From positions 69,501-133,500 of the forward strand of contig NZ_JIAR01000025.1 in assembly GCF_000620705.1 (NCBI RefSeq): a stretch of DNA of 64,000 nucleotides, written 5' to 3'. This document shows positions 33,359 through 42,084 of the stretch, piece by piece (the stretch's first letter is position 1; each line of letters opens with the position of its first letter). A model generated the notes under the pieces. That model did no database searches and was not told where the DNA came from. It saw only the letters and a list, made by a program, of their open reading frames with translations. Both the position numbers and the translations under genes were made by a program. The stretch is from Nocardioides sp. URHA0020. GTDB lineage: Bacteria > Actinomycetota > Actinomycetes > Propionibacteriales > Nocardioidaceae.

Positions 33359-34500
33359 CACGCACCACCCCGGCTCGCGGCATAGCTGGCCAGCAGGCCG
33401 TCGAGGCAGTGGTCGAGCGTGTACGAGTCCAGGACCCGCTGCCGGGCGCTGGCGCCGAGGCGCGCACGCAGGTGCGGGTCGGCCGAGAGCCGCCGCAGCG
33501 CAGCCGCCAGGGCAGCGGCGTCGCCGGCGGGACACAGCAGTCCGTCGACGCCGTCGCGGACCACCTCCGGCACCCCGCCGACCGTGGTCGCCACGACCGG
33601 CAGGCCGGCGGCCATCGCCTCGAGCAGCGACAGCGGACAGTTCTCGGCGTCGGAGGTGAGGACGTAGACGTCGGCGCGAGCGAGCAGCCCGGACGGGTCG
33701 TCGACCCAGCCCGCGAGCTCGACGCGACCGGCGAGGTCCGGCTCGGCGGCCCGCCGCCCGACCTCGTCGCGCAGCGGCCCGTCGCCCGCGACGAGCAGGC
33801 GCAGGCCCGGCGCCGCGGCGACGGCGTCGAGCAGCAGGTCGACCCGCTTCACCGGGGCGAGCACCCCGACCCAGATCGCCACCGGGTCGCCGGTGGCGAC
33901 GCGAGGCGCCTCGTGGTGGGCGGCGGCGACGCCGTTGGGCACCACGTCGACGATCTCCGGACGCAGACCGACGTGGTCCACGGCGTACGCCGCCACCGCG
34001 CGGCTCGGCACCACGACCCGACCGCCGCCCCAGCGGGTGATCGCGCGCTCCCCGGTCAGGTAGTACCACCCGTCGCGGCGGCGACGCTGCGCCGCGCGCG
34101 CGTTGCCGGCGACCAGGTCCGAGAGACCGTCGGCGACGCCGTGCAACGTGTAGACGACACCGGTCGACCCCTCGCGCCCGCGCAGCACGGGCGCGATCGC
34201 CCGACCGAGCCACCCGGCCCGCCGGTCCTGCAGGTGGACGACGTCGGGCCGCAGCGCCCGCAGCAGCCGGGCGCTGGCGAGCCCGCCCCGGAGGTCCCGC
34301 TTGGAGACCATCGGCACGTCGTGCCAGGTGACCCCGGCACCCGACGCCTCCTCGGTGCGCGACGTGCGCGGACCCACGACGTGGCTGTCGTGACCGCGCG
34401 CCGCCAGCCCGATCGCGACGTCGACGGCGTGCTCCACCGGACCACCCACGGTCTGGGTGGTGACCTGGACGATCCGCTGCCCGGTCGTGGCGGTGCTCAT
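33358..34500 (-). CDS. GT4-family glycosyltransferase (exopolysaccharide operon)
   Basis: The 380-residue GT-B enzyme starts with RIVQVTTQTVGGPVEHAVDV, the acceptor-side Gly-rich loop. It contains AIWVGVLAPVKRVDLLLDAV and a donor-site motif ENCPLSLLEAMAAGLPVVAT. It resembles the downstream GT4 protein in size and fold but not closely in sequence. The ATG overlaps the stop of the O-antigen-ligase-like gene by 4 bp, so the operon is tightly coupled. Confidence 0.92.
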   Translation of the reverse strand: MSTATTGQRIVQVTTQTVGGPVEHAVDVAIGLAARGHDSHVVGPRTSRTEEASGAGVTWHDVPMVSKRDLRGGLASARLLRALRPDVVHLQDRRAGWLGRAIAPVLRGREGSTGVVYTLHGVADGLSDLVAGNARAAQRRRRDGWYYLTGERAITRWGGGRVVVPSRAVAAYAVDHVGLRPEIVDVVPNGVAAAHHEAPRVATGDPVAIWVGVLAPVKRVDLLLDAVAAAPGLRLLVAGDGPLRDEVGRRAAEPDLAGRVELAGWVDDPSGLLARADVYVLTSDAENCPLSLLEAMAAGLPVVATTVGGVPEVVRDGVDGLLCPAGDAAALAAALRRLSADPHLRARLGASARQRVLDSYTLDHCLDGLLASYAASRGGA

Positions 34501-35795
34501 GCGGTGTCCTTCGCGGCGCTGACGCCGACGGCCATCGCGCACAGGAGCCACATCGGCAGGTAGTACTGCTCGGTCACGAAGGTGGCCGCGGCCGCCGTGC
34601 CGACGAGTCCGGCGCAGACCGCCGCCGCCACCGGGTCGCCGCCACGCCGCCAGCTCGACCAGGCCTGGGCGAAGGCGACGCCGAGCAGCGCGACGAACGC
34701 GAGCAGGCCGAGGAGCCCGAGCTCGCTCGACAGCTCGAGCCAGGTGTTGTGGGCGACGTCGAGCGGATGGTTGACGTCGTCGGGCAGCGCGCTGAGGAAC
34801 TCGTGGTGGTAGAGCGCGAAGGAGCCGGGTCCCATCCCGAGCAGCGGGTGGTGCACGGTCATGTCGGCGGCGGCGGTCCAGAGCTGGAGTCGCTCGGAGA
34901 CGTTCTGCTGGGCGACGAAGTCCTTCTGGTGCAGGCTCGTCGCCACCAGACCGGGGAAGACCAGGGCGACCAGACCCACCGCGGCGCCGACCGCCAGCCC
35001 GAGGGTGACCGCCCCGCGCAGCCGCACCATGCCGGAGACCACGGCGACCACCGCCATCGCGGCCAGACCGACCAGGGCACCGCGCGACAGGGTGCCGAGG
35101 ATGGCGACCAGCACCACCACGGTCGCGAGGTCCCACGGCCACCGGCGCCTCGTCGTACGCCGGACCGCGAGCCCGAGCGCGACGGCCGGGACCAGGAAGA
35201 ACGCGAAGTCGTTGGGGTCGCCGATCGGTCCGCCGACGCGACGGTCCGCTCCGAGCGCGAACGTGAGGAGACCGCACGCAGCGGCGAGCGCCGAGGCGAC
35301 GACGTAGACCTGGGCGACGCGCTCGACGCGCAGACCGCCCCGGACCGCGTCGGCGAGCACGAAGAGCGCCCCGAGGAAGCCGGCGTACCGCAGCAGGACG
35401 GCGAGCCCGGCCGAGCCGTTGTTGTGCACCGCCGTCGCCAGCAGGAGCACCACGACGAACGCCATGGCCGCCATCAGGACCGGGCTGCGCGGCCCGTCGT
35501 GCAGGCGGCCGCGGCAGCGGCGGACCGCCCAGGCGAGCACGAGCAGGACGGCGAGCACCTTGACGACGCTCGGGCCGGCACGGGTCGCGTAGTCCTCGAA
35601 GAGCGACACGGCGACCAGGGCCAGCGCGACCCACTCGAGCCGCAGGACCACGGCGGCGACGACCACGAGCACGCCGACCCCCGCGACCACGGGCAGCGGG
35701 GCCAGGCCGGCGAGCACCCCGAAGAGGGCAGCGGCCGCCAGGGGCAGCGCGACCGTCCAGCGCTGCGGTCGTGCGAGCACCGCTGCGCTCACCAT
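34497..35795 (-). CDS. O-antigen ligase/polymerase-like membrane protein (Wzy/WaaL superfamily)
   Basis: The 432-residue polytopic protein has about 11-12 predicted transmembrane segments and the large periplasmic loop between about 290 and 365. That loop carries a conserved His in VAHNTWLELSSELG, near a SERLQLWTAAADM stretch and GPGSFALYHHEFL. These are features of the O-antigen ligase domain family, which includes Wzy-type polymerases. It likely polymerises or ligates the exported repeat units. The start overlaps the deacetylase stop by 7 bp. Confidence 0.9.
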   Translation of the reverse strand: MVSAAVLARPQRWTVALPLAAAALFGVLAGLAPLPVVAGVGVLVVVAAVVLRLEWVALALVAVSLFEDYATRAGPSVVKVLAVLLVLAWAVRRCRGRLHDGPRSPVLMAAMAFVVVLLLATAVHNNGSAGLAVLLRYAGFLGALFVLADAVRGGLRVERVAQVYVVASALAAACGLLTFALGADRRVGGPIGDPNDFAFFLVPAVALGLAVRRTTRRRWPWDLATVVVLVAILGTLSRGALVGLAAMAVVAVVSGMVRLRGAVTLGLAVGAAVGLVALVFPGLVATSLHQKDFVAQQNVSERLQLWTAAADMTVHHPLLGMGPGSFALYHHEFLSALPDDVNHPLDVAHNTWLELSSELGLLGLLAFVALLGVAFAQAWSSWRRGGDPVAAAVCAGLVGTAAAATFVTEQYYLPMWLLCAMAVGVSAAKDTA

Positions 35796-36607
35796 GCCGG
35801 CCCCCCGCGCCGACGCCAGGAGTCGAGCGGGCGCAGCATCGTGTAAGCGCCGTCGAGCAGCAGGCGCAGGTCCTCGGGCTCGGTCGGCACGAAGGCGCGG
35901 CGCAGCGAGAGGTGCGGCGTACGACGGGTGTTGAGCCCGCGGTCGACGGTGATCGCGATGTCGTAGCCGGCGTCGGCGGCAGCGGCACGCACGGCGGGGC
36001 TCCACCCACCGGTCGGGTAGGCCAGCGAGGTGACCGGGCGGCCCAGCAGCTCCTCGAGCGCGACCCGCGAGTCGACGAGCTCGCGCTTGAGCTCGTCGGG
36101 GGTGAGCCGAGGGAGCCACGGGTGCGACACCGTGTGCGAGCCGAGGTCGAGCCCGCTGGCGGCGGCCGCGACCAGCTCCTCCGGCCGCGCCAGCCGCAGC
36201 CGGTCGTGCTCGGGCTCGTGCCGGTCCCAGGCGAAGCGCAGGTCGGTGGTCAGGCTGTCCGAGACCACGAAGAGCGTGGTCGGCAGGCCGCGCTCGCGCA
36301 GGATCGGCCAGGCCGTCTCGACGACGCTGGCGTAGCCGTCGTCGAAGGTCAGCGCGACGGCCCGGTCCGGCAGCGTGCCGGCCTCGAGCGCCGCGACGGC
36401 CGCGTCGAGCGGCAGCACGGTGGCGCCCCACTCGTCGAGGGTGTCGAGGTGGCGCTGGAAGTCGTCGACCCCGGTCGAGAGACCGTCCGACTGCCCGTCC
36501 ACCCGGTGCCAGCCGATGATCGTGAGCCCGCGCGCCGCCGAGATCCGACGCGTGGCCCGCGCGAGTGGACGCGCGGCGGTCCCGACAGCGCGCACCCCGC
36601 CTCTCAC
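35789..36607 (-). CDS. Polysaccharide deacetylase (NodB/CE4 family)
   Basis: The 272-residue protein has the CE4 catalytic motifs: LTFDDGY with Asp89 and Asp90, and the metal-binding SHTVSHPW with His158 and His162. There is no clear signal peptide; the N-terminus is Arg-rich (VRGGVRAVGTAARPLARATR), so it may act on the cytoplasmic side or be exported with low efficiency. It removes acetyl groups from N-acetylated sugars of the polymer. The GTG start overlaps the flippase-fusion stop (GTGA). Confidence 0.9.
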   Translation of the reverse strand: MRGGVRAVGTAARPLARATRRISAARGLTIIGWHRVDGQSDGLSTGVDDFQRHLDTLDEWGATVLPLDAAVAALEAGTLPDRAVALTFDDGYASVVETAWPILRERGLPTTLFVVSDSLTTDLRFAWDRHEPEHDRLRLARPEELVAAAASGLDLGSHTVSHPWLPRLTPDELKRELVDSRVALEELLGRPVTSLAYPTGGWSPAVRAAAADAGYDIAITVDRGLNTRRTPHLSLRRAFVPTEPEDLRLLLDGAYTMLRPLDSWRRRGGPAW

Positions 36608-39435
36608 GACGTCCTCCGCACGAGCCGACCGGCCTCGCGCAGGTGGTCGCGGTCCAGCACCCACACGGTCGCGGCGTACGCGACGACGCCCAGCGTCCCG
36701 ACGACGAGCAGGCCCGCCAACGACGGCTCGGTGAGCCCGACGAGGTGGCGCACGACGAGCACGACGGTCGCCATCGCCGCGACCCCGACCGCGGCCGGCC
36801 TCAGGGAGAGGACCAGCCGACGGAGCGAGAAGCCCGTGACGTGGAGCCGCGCCAGGGTGAGGGCGACCAGCGCTACCACCGTCGCCACGAGCACCTGGCC
36901 GACCGCGACGGCCGTGATCCCGTGCCGGGCGAGCAGGAGCAGCGCACCGAAGAGCAGCACCAGGTGGCACAGCCGCAGCCCCATCGAGATCGCGGGGCGC
37001 CCGGCGGCGTTGAGCGACGTCTGCACCAGCTGGCCGACGCTGAGCAGCCCGGCGTACGCCGCGAGCCAGGCGACCACCGGGACGCCCGGCGACCACTTGT
37101 CGCCGAGCAGCACGAGGTCGTCGGCGAAGAGCGCGATGCCCAGGCAGATCGGGGCGACCACGGTCAGGGCCGCGGTCATCACCGTGACGGCGGCCCGCCC
37201 GAGCTCGGCCCCGCGTTGGCGGCAGAGGTAGGGGAAGGCCGCACCTGACATCACCACCACGACCATCAGATAGGGCATGAACGCCAGCCGGAAGGCCAAC
37301 GAGTACTGGCCGAGCGCCTCGCCACCGAGCACGCGGGACACGATCAGGTAGTCGATGTTGAGCTGGACCAGCTCGAGGAGGTTGGCTCCGGCGTAGGGAC
37401 CGCCGTACGACAGCAGGCCGCGGGCGTCCTCGCGGTGCCAGCCCGGGAGCACCGGCGGGTGCACGACCCAGGCGAGCACCATCGTCAGGCTGGCCTGGAC
37501 GATCTGGCCGACCACCAGGGCCATCACCCCGTGACCGTGCATGACCAGCGCGATCGCGACGACCGCACCGACGACGGACGAGGTGGTGTCCGGGATGATC
37601 CGGCGCACGAACGCCAGCCGGCGGCGCAGCAGCTCGTTGGTCACCGCGGCGACCGCAAGGAACGGCAGGGTCACGGTCAATCCGCGGATCACGGCGGCGC
37701 CGCCGTCCGCCGCGTGGAAGGCTGCGGCCAGCGACGGAGCGGCGACCCAGAGGACCGCGGCGATCGCCGCGCCCATGGCCACACCCACTGTCACGGCGGT
37801 GCGCGCGGCGCGGAGCACGTCGCCGCGCCAGTAGACGAGCGCGCTGGCCGTGCCGAGGCTGGTCACGACCGCCGAGACGTTCGCGACCAGGGTGCCGAGG
37901 GCGACGACGCCGAGGGCCGAGGGGGCGAGCAGGGCGGCCAGCGTCAGCAGCACGACGGTCTGCGAGGTCTTGACGACGATCCCGTTGGTGGCCAGCCACA
38001 GCGCGCCGCGCGCCGTCCGGGCCGCCTCGGCGCTGGGCTGGGTCGGCTCGGGCGTCGGGGCGTCCGCCACCGCGGCGACGTGGCGGTCGAGCAGCTCCTG
38101 GCCGAGGTCGTGCAGCGACCGGTTCCGCAGGTGGAGCACGACCGCCGCGACGGCCAGCGCGCGGCGCTCGGGACGGGACCACGCCGACCACGGGCGGCCG
38201 CCGACCGGGGTGTCCCCCAGCCCCAGCGGCTCGTCGACCAGCCGCAGCAGCGACTCGCTGACCAGGTCGTCGGAGCCGGCGGTCGCCCGCAGCGCGTGCA
38301 GCAGCAGGGCGTCCAGGCCGAGCGGCGCGTCGTCGCTGGCGTTGTCCCAGTCGATGACGGTGGTCACGTCGTCGTCGAGCAGCACGTTGCCCGGCCACAG
38401 GTCGCCGTGGCACCAACCGGTGGGGACGGCGCCGTCCAGGATCTCGAGCTCCGACGCCCACCGCTCACGCACCTCGGGCGGTACGACGTGGGCGCGGTCG
38501 CACCAGCGCGCCGACCATCCGGCGTCGGTCCGACCGGTGACGTGTCCCGCGAGCACCTCGGTCAGGTCACCGGCGACCTCCCACTGCCGCGAGGTCCGCG
38601 GCCACGGCCAGGTCAGCGGGCGGCGCCGACGAGGGGTCCACTCGGTCGCGACCCACGGTCGGCCGGCGGTCCGCCCCTCGGCGACCACCACCGGCAGGAA
38701 GGCCCGCGCGTCCGGCACGTCCCTCAGCACCCGGGCGGCGAGGTCGACCTCCCGGTCGGGGTCCGTCAGCGACAGCCGCACGGCCAGGTCGCTCTCGGCG
38801 GTCCGCACGCGCAGCACCGAGTGCCCGGCCGTGATGACCCCGACCAGCTCACCGTCGAGCCCGGTGGCGCGGGCCAGGTCGGCCACGACGGCGTCCGCCA
38901 GGGTCGGCCGGTCCCCGCTCACCCGCAGTCGCGGCACCGCCGCACCGCGACCGACCGACAGCCCGAGCCGTCGGCGCAGCCAGGGCACCGGACCAGTGGG
39001 CATGTGCACCGGCCAGCTCCGGCGCCAGACGAGCTCCGGGGCCTCGGCGCTCGGGTAGAGCAGGTGCGGGCCGTCGTCGCCGAGCAGGGCCACGACGCCG
39101 TCCGCCGAGACCAGCGCCGAGGCGGCAGCCACGTCGTACCGTCGCCCGTCGACGACGACGAGGTCGGCGGTGCCGGGTGCGATCGGCAGCCGGGTCCCGT
39201 CCCAGCGCACGACGCGTGCTGGGTCCGGCCAGCCCCCGGTGCGGGCGCCGTCGGTGAGCACCAGGGCGCCCGGGTACGCCGACTGCAGGTGCGGCGCGAG
39301 GTCGTCGCACAGCGCCAGGACGACGGGACCCCGGACCTCCGCGGGCAGCAGCACGGCGAAGGCCGCGAGGCGGTCGCCGACGGTCCAGTGCGGCGCCTGG
39401 ACGCGCTCGTCCGAGGTGATCGAGGCAGCACTCAT
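36604..39435 (-). CDS. Three-part fusion: methyltransferase-like region, APH-type kinase, Wzx-like flippase
   Basis: The 943-residue protein has three parts. Residues about 1-170 resemble a Rossmann methyltransferase (GPVVLALCDDLAPHL, LPIAPGTADLVVVDG) but lack a clear SAM motif. Residues about 175-460 are an aminoglycoside-phosphotransferase-like kinase with an intact catalytic loop HGDLWPGN (His343, Asp345, Asn350) and the metal-binding Asp362 in VIDWDNAS. From about 475, twelve to fourteen hydrophobic helices form an oligosaccharide flippase of the MATE/MOP type (ARGALWLATNGIVV). A flippase exports lipid-linked repeat units. The attached kinase could phosphorylate a sugar or gate transport. 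It is the third gene of the operon. Confidence 0.88.
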   Translation of the reverse strand: MSAASITSDERVQAPHWTVGDRLAAFAVLLPAEVRGPVVLALCDDLAPHLQSAYPGALVLTDGARTGGWPDPARVVRWDGTRLPIAPGTADLVVVDGRRYDVAAASALVSADGVVALLGDDGPHLLYPSAEAPELVWRRSWPVHMPTGPVPWLRRRLGLSVGRGAAVPRLRVSGDRPTLADAVVADLARATGLDGELVGVITAGHSVLRVRTAESDLAVRLSLTDPDREVDLAARVLRDVPDARAFLPVVVAEGRTAGRPWVATEWTPRRRRPLTWPWPRTSRQWEVAGDLTEVLAGHVTGRTDAGWSARWCDRAHVVPPEVRERWASELEILDGAVPTGWCHGDLWPGNVLLDDDVTTVIDWDNASDDAPLGLDALLLHALRATAGSDDLVSESLLRLVDEPLGLGDTPVGGRPWSAWSRPERRALAVAAVVLHLRNRSLHDLGQELLDRHVAAVADAPTPEPTQPSAEAARTARGALWLATNGIVVKTSQTVVLLTLAALLAPSALGVVALGTLVANVSAVVTSLGTASALVYWRGDVLRAARTAVTVGVAMGAAIAAVLWVAAPSLAAAFHAADGGAAVIRGLTVTLPFLAVAAVTNELLRRRLAFVRRIIPDTTSSVVGAVVAIALVMHGHGVMALVVGQIVQASLTMVLAWVVHPPVLPGWHREDARGLLSYGGPYAGANLLELVQLNIDYLIVSRVLGGEALGQYSLAFRLAFMPYLMVVVVMSGAAFPYLCRQRGAELGRAAVTVMTAALTVVAPICLGIALFADDLVLLGDKWSPGVPVVAWLAAYAGLLSVGQLVQTSLNAAGRPAISMGLRLCHLVLLFGALLLLARHGITAVAVGQVLVATVVALVALTLARLHVTGFSLRRLVLSLRPAAVGVAAMATVVLVVRHLVGLTEPSLAGLLVVGTLGVVAYAATVWVLDRDHLREAGRLVRRTS

Positions 39436-39445
39436 CGAGACGACG

Positions 39446-40195
39446 TCAGCCCTTCCGGGCCGGACCGGCGCACGTGGTCGGCGTCGTGTCGGGGTCGTCG
39501 GCGAGCGGGTGGATGACCACGCGGGAGGCCGTGGTGCCGGCCGGCACCGGGTGCAGCAGCTGCATCCGGATCTCGTGCCTGCCGCGGGAGAAGCAGGACC
39601 ACCGTCCCGCCACGACGGCGAGGAAGTCGCCGTCCGGTCCGGTCAGGAGGGCCTGCACGCTGGCCTGGGCCACCATCGGCCCGCTGTTGCGCACGTCGGC
39701 GACGACGACGGTGCCGCGGCCAGTGGCCCGGAGGCGCACCGGGCGCGCCGTGAGGGAGTTGCGCGGCGCGTCGGCCACCGGGGTCCACGAGACGTTGCGG
39801 TAGCTGACGTCGACCCGGCTGATCGTGCTCGCGGCGGCGCCGATGTCGACGTAAAAGCCGAACTCCTGACCCGGCGGCAGGTCGACCACCGGGCAGCACT
39901 CGTCGCCGGCGCCCCCCAGCGACGTCGCGACCAGCACGTCGTCGTCGTCCCGCGCCTCGATCACGGCCTCGGCGCCGCGCAGGGTGCGGCCGGTGGTGTT
40001 CTTGACGACCACGGACAGCATGCCGTCGACGACGCCCCAGCCTCGCGTGACGAGGATCGGGCGCGCCGCAGCGGTGCTCGGCGAGGCCGAGGCCGTGGTG
40101 TCGCCGCTGGTCCGCGACGTCGAGCTCGAGCAGCCGGCAGCGGCGAGCGCGAGGACGAGCAGCCCGACCAGCGCGCTCGTGCGCACGGGCCGCAT
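39446..40195 (-). CDS. Secreted lipoprotein of the exopolysaccharide operon, unknown function
   Basis: The 249-residue protein has a signal peptide and lipobox ending at Cys22 (LALAAAGCSSS) and then a Ser/Thr-rich linker. Beta-rich domains follow with a CC pair (DECCPVV) and a later Cys that could form disulfides. Strands such as SRVDVSYRNVSWTPV hint at an Ig-like fold. I do not recognise a family. It overlaps the upstream coiled-coil gene by 1 bp and precedes the flippase fusion by 10 bp, so it belongs to this operon. Confidence 0.8.
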   Translation of the reverse strand: MRPVRTSALVGLLVLALAAAGCSSSTSRTSGDTTASASPSTAAARPILVTRGWGVVDGMLSVVVKNTTGRTLRGAEAVIEARDDDDVLVATSLGGAGDECCPVVDLPPGQEFGFYVDIGAAASTISRVDVSYRNVSWTPVADAPRNSLTARPVRLRATGRGTVVVADVRNSGPMVAQASVQALLTGPDGDFLAVVAGRWSCFSRGRHEIRMQLLHPVPAGTTASRVVIHPLADDPDTTPTTCAGPARKG

Positions 40196-40878
40196 CAGGC
40201 GTGCGAGGCGCGGAAGAGCCAGCCGAGCGGACGCGCCTCCGGGTCTGGGGCGGTCGTGCTCTGCCCACCCTCGGGGACCACGTCGTCCCCCACCGTCACG
40301 ACGTCCACCGCGGTGGCCGACGGCTCGGGCGCGGTGTCCGTTGCGATGTCCGGCGTGGTGTCCGGCGTGGTGTCCGGGGTGCTCGCGAGCTGGAGCACGG
40401 CCACCTTCGCGCGGGTGCTGCCGTCGACCGGGCCGGTCCTCAGCTGCTCGAGCGAGCCGACCACCTCGGTCACGGTGGCGATCGCGTCCTGGAGGTTCGG
40501 GGTCAGCTGGCGCAGCCCGTCCTCGGCCTGCTGCAGCATGCCGGCGGACCTCGCACGCAGGTCCTCGGCGTCGAACCACGCCTGGGCGAGGATCTCGTCC
40601 GCGCGCTCCGTGGCCTCGGCGGTCAGCCGCGCGGCCTCGGCGCGGGCCTCGGTGAGCACGTCCGCCGCCACGGCCTCGGCGTCGGCGACGATGACGCCGG
40701 CGTCGGCGGCAGCGGATCCGCGGAGCCTGCTGGCCTCCGCGAGCATCTCCTCCGCCTCGCGCTGGGCACCGAGGCGGGCGCGCATGGCGTGGGCCCGGTC
40801 CGTCGCACTCGGTCCACCTGCTGCGGCCGCTGTCACCGACGCGGCCCTCGATGACGGTGCTGATACGTCCTTGGGCAT
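40195..40878 (-). CDS. Coiled-coil protein (DivIVA/ATP-synthase-b-like helix), first gene of exopolysaccharide operon
   Basis: The 227-residue protein has a long Ala/Glu/Arg helix (about 25-135, EAEEMLAEASRLRGSAAADA and onward) with DivIVA-like heptad character. A linker of short TPDTTPD repeats (about 166-178) and a disordered acidic tail follow. There is no signal peptide or transmembrane helix. Such coiled coils often act as polar or membrane scaffolds, and here it might position the export machinery. GGGGGAAG lies upstream of the ATG. The real role is unknown. Confidence 0.75.
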   Translation of the reverse strand: MPKDVSAPSSRAASVTAAAAGGPSATDRAHAMRARLGAQREAEEMLAEASRLRGSAAADAGVIVADAEAVAADVLTEARAEAARLTAEATERADEILAQAWFDAEDLRARSAGMLQQAEDGLRQLTPNLQDAIATVTEVVGSLEQLRTGPVDGSTRAKVAVLQLASTPDTTPDTTPDIATDTAPEPSATAVDVVTVGDDVVPEGGQSTTAPDPEARPLGWLFRASHA

Positions 40879-41009
40879 GCCTGACTTCCCCCTGTGATCA
40901 TCACGGATTCGGTCGACACGCCCGCGTGGGCCCCGAGAGGAGGCGACGCGAATACCTAACGGACGCTCCGTGCCCGTTGGCGGTGCCGCTCAAACGCCGC
41001 CGGCCCCCG

Positions 41010-41037
41010 GTGGACGCCGACCGTCCACTCCGTGGAC
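41010..41037. promoter_or_regulatory. Inverted repeat GTGGAC-N7-GTCCAC plus a third half-site
   Basis: GTGGAC (41010-41015) and GTCCAC (41023-41028) form an inverted repeat, and a further GTGGAC lies at 41032-41037. It sits in the 177-bp gap between the divergent exopolysaccharide operon and the acetyltransferase gene, so it is a candidate operator for either. Confidence 0.45.
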
Positions 41038-41043
41038 GTGACC

Positions 41044-41049
41044 TAGGGT
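41044..41049 (+). promoter_or_regulatory. -10 element TAGGGT of a leaderless promoter
   Basis: TAGGGT is followed by 6 nt and then the GTG at 41056 of the acetyltransferase gene. Confidence 0.55.
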
Positions 41050-41055
41050 GCGTGC

Positions 41056-42084
41056 GTGCCGGCCCCGGGATCGCTCCGCGTCAGAGCCCAGTCCCGGCTG
41101 GGCCGCCACCAGGCCGCCTGGGACGCGCTGGGCACCCGCCAGCCGATCCCGACGCCCTTCCAGCGCTCGTGGTGGCTCGAGGGCGTGGGTCCGACGGACA
41201 CGACGTACCTGCTCGTGCTCGACGACGACCGGCTCGTCGGCGGGATCGCCCTGCGAGAGGCTCGGCTCGCCGGCGTACGCCGTCTGGTCGCTCCCGGGCC
41301 GCTCGTGCTGTGTCCCGACCACCTCGACCTGATGGCGCAGCCCGGCGCCGAGGGCGAGGTGGTGGCCGCCGTGGCGCACTGGCTGGGCCGACCCGGACAG
41401 CGGCTGCTCGACGTGCGGGGCCTGGTCGCCGACTCGCTGCTCGCCCGGGCCGCCGGCACCGCGGCCGCGCCCGCCGACGTCGCGCCGTACGAGCCGCTGC
41501 CCGCGCCGCCCGAGGACTTCCTCTCGGGTCGCTCGTCCAACTTCCGGCGGAGCGTGCGCCGAAGCACCAGACGCCTTGCAGGCTTGGGCTTCGAGCATCG
41601 ACGCGTCACCGCCGAAGGCCTGCCGGAGGCCGTCGCTTCCTTCCGCTCGCTGCAGGACGACCGCGACGGACGTGGCCCCCTCGTGGCCGCGCTGCCCACG
41701 CTCGCGCGCGCGCTGACCGCTGGAGTGGCGGCCGGCGAGGCTCGCGTCGACGTGCTGGCCTCGGACGACGAGGTCATCGCCGCGTCCTTCGCATTCGTGG
41801 TGGCGGGCCGGCTCAGCCTCTACCAGGTGGCGCGCTCGCTGGAGGCGGAGCACGACGGCGCCGGCACCGCCCTGCTGGCCGCGGTGATCGAGGACGCCGT
41901 GGCCGCCGGGTGTGTCGAGGTCGACCTGCTGCGAGGCGGGGAGGGCTACAAGTCGTCGTTCGCCGACGCCACCCGCCAGGTCATGCGGCTGCGCGCCGCC
42001 CGCGGAGGCGTGGCGCGGGCGCAGCTCAGCGCCGAGGACGCGGCCCGGCGGGTCAGTGCGAGGCTGAGGTCTCGGGTCCCGTGA
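41056..42084 (+). CDS. FemAB-like GNAT acetyltransferase (Acetyltransf_6)
   Basis: The 342-residue protein has an N-terminal GNAT-like half (FQRSWWLEGVGPTDTTYLLVLDDDRL) and a C-terminal half with SSNFRRSVRRSTRRLAGLGF and the acyl-acceptor region EVDLLRGGEGYKSSFADATRQ. The latter is the hallmark of FemAB/BioF2-like acyltransferases in polysaccharide gene clusters. It could acylate a sugar or peptide. It is divergent from the exopolysaccharide operon and overlaps the cupin gene tail-to-tail by 32 bp. Confidence 0.85.
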   Translation: MPAPGSLRVRAQSRLGRHQAAWDALGTRQPIPTPFQRSWWLEGVGPTDTTYLLVLDDDRLVGGIALREARLAGVRRLVAPGPLVLCPDHLDLMAQPGAEGEVVAAVAHWLGRPGQRLLDVRGLVADSLLARAAGTAAAPADVAPYEPLPAPPEDFLSGRSSNFRRSVRRSTRRLAGLGFEHRRVTAEGLPEAVASFRSLQDDRDGRGPLVAALPTLARALTAGVAAGEARVDVLASDDEVIAASFAFVVAGRLSLYQVARSLEAEHDGAGTALLAAVIEDAVAAGCVEVDLLRGGEGYKSSFADATRQVMRLRAARGGVARAQLSAEDAARRVSARLRSRVP

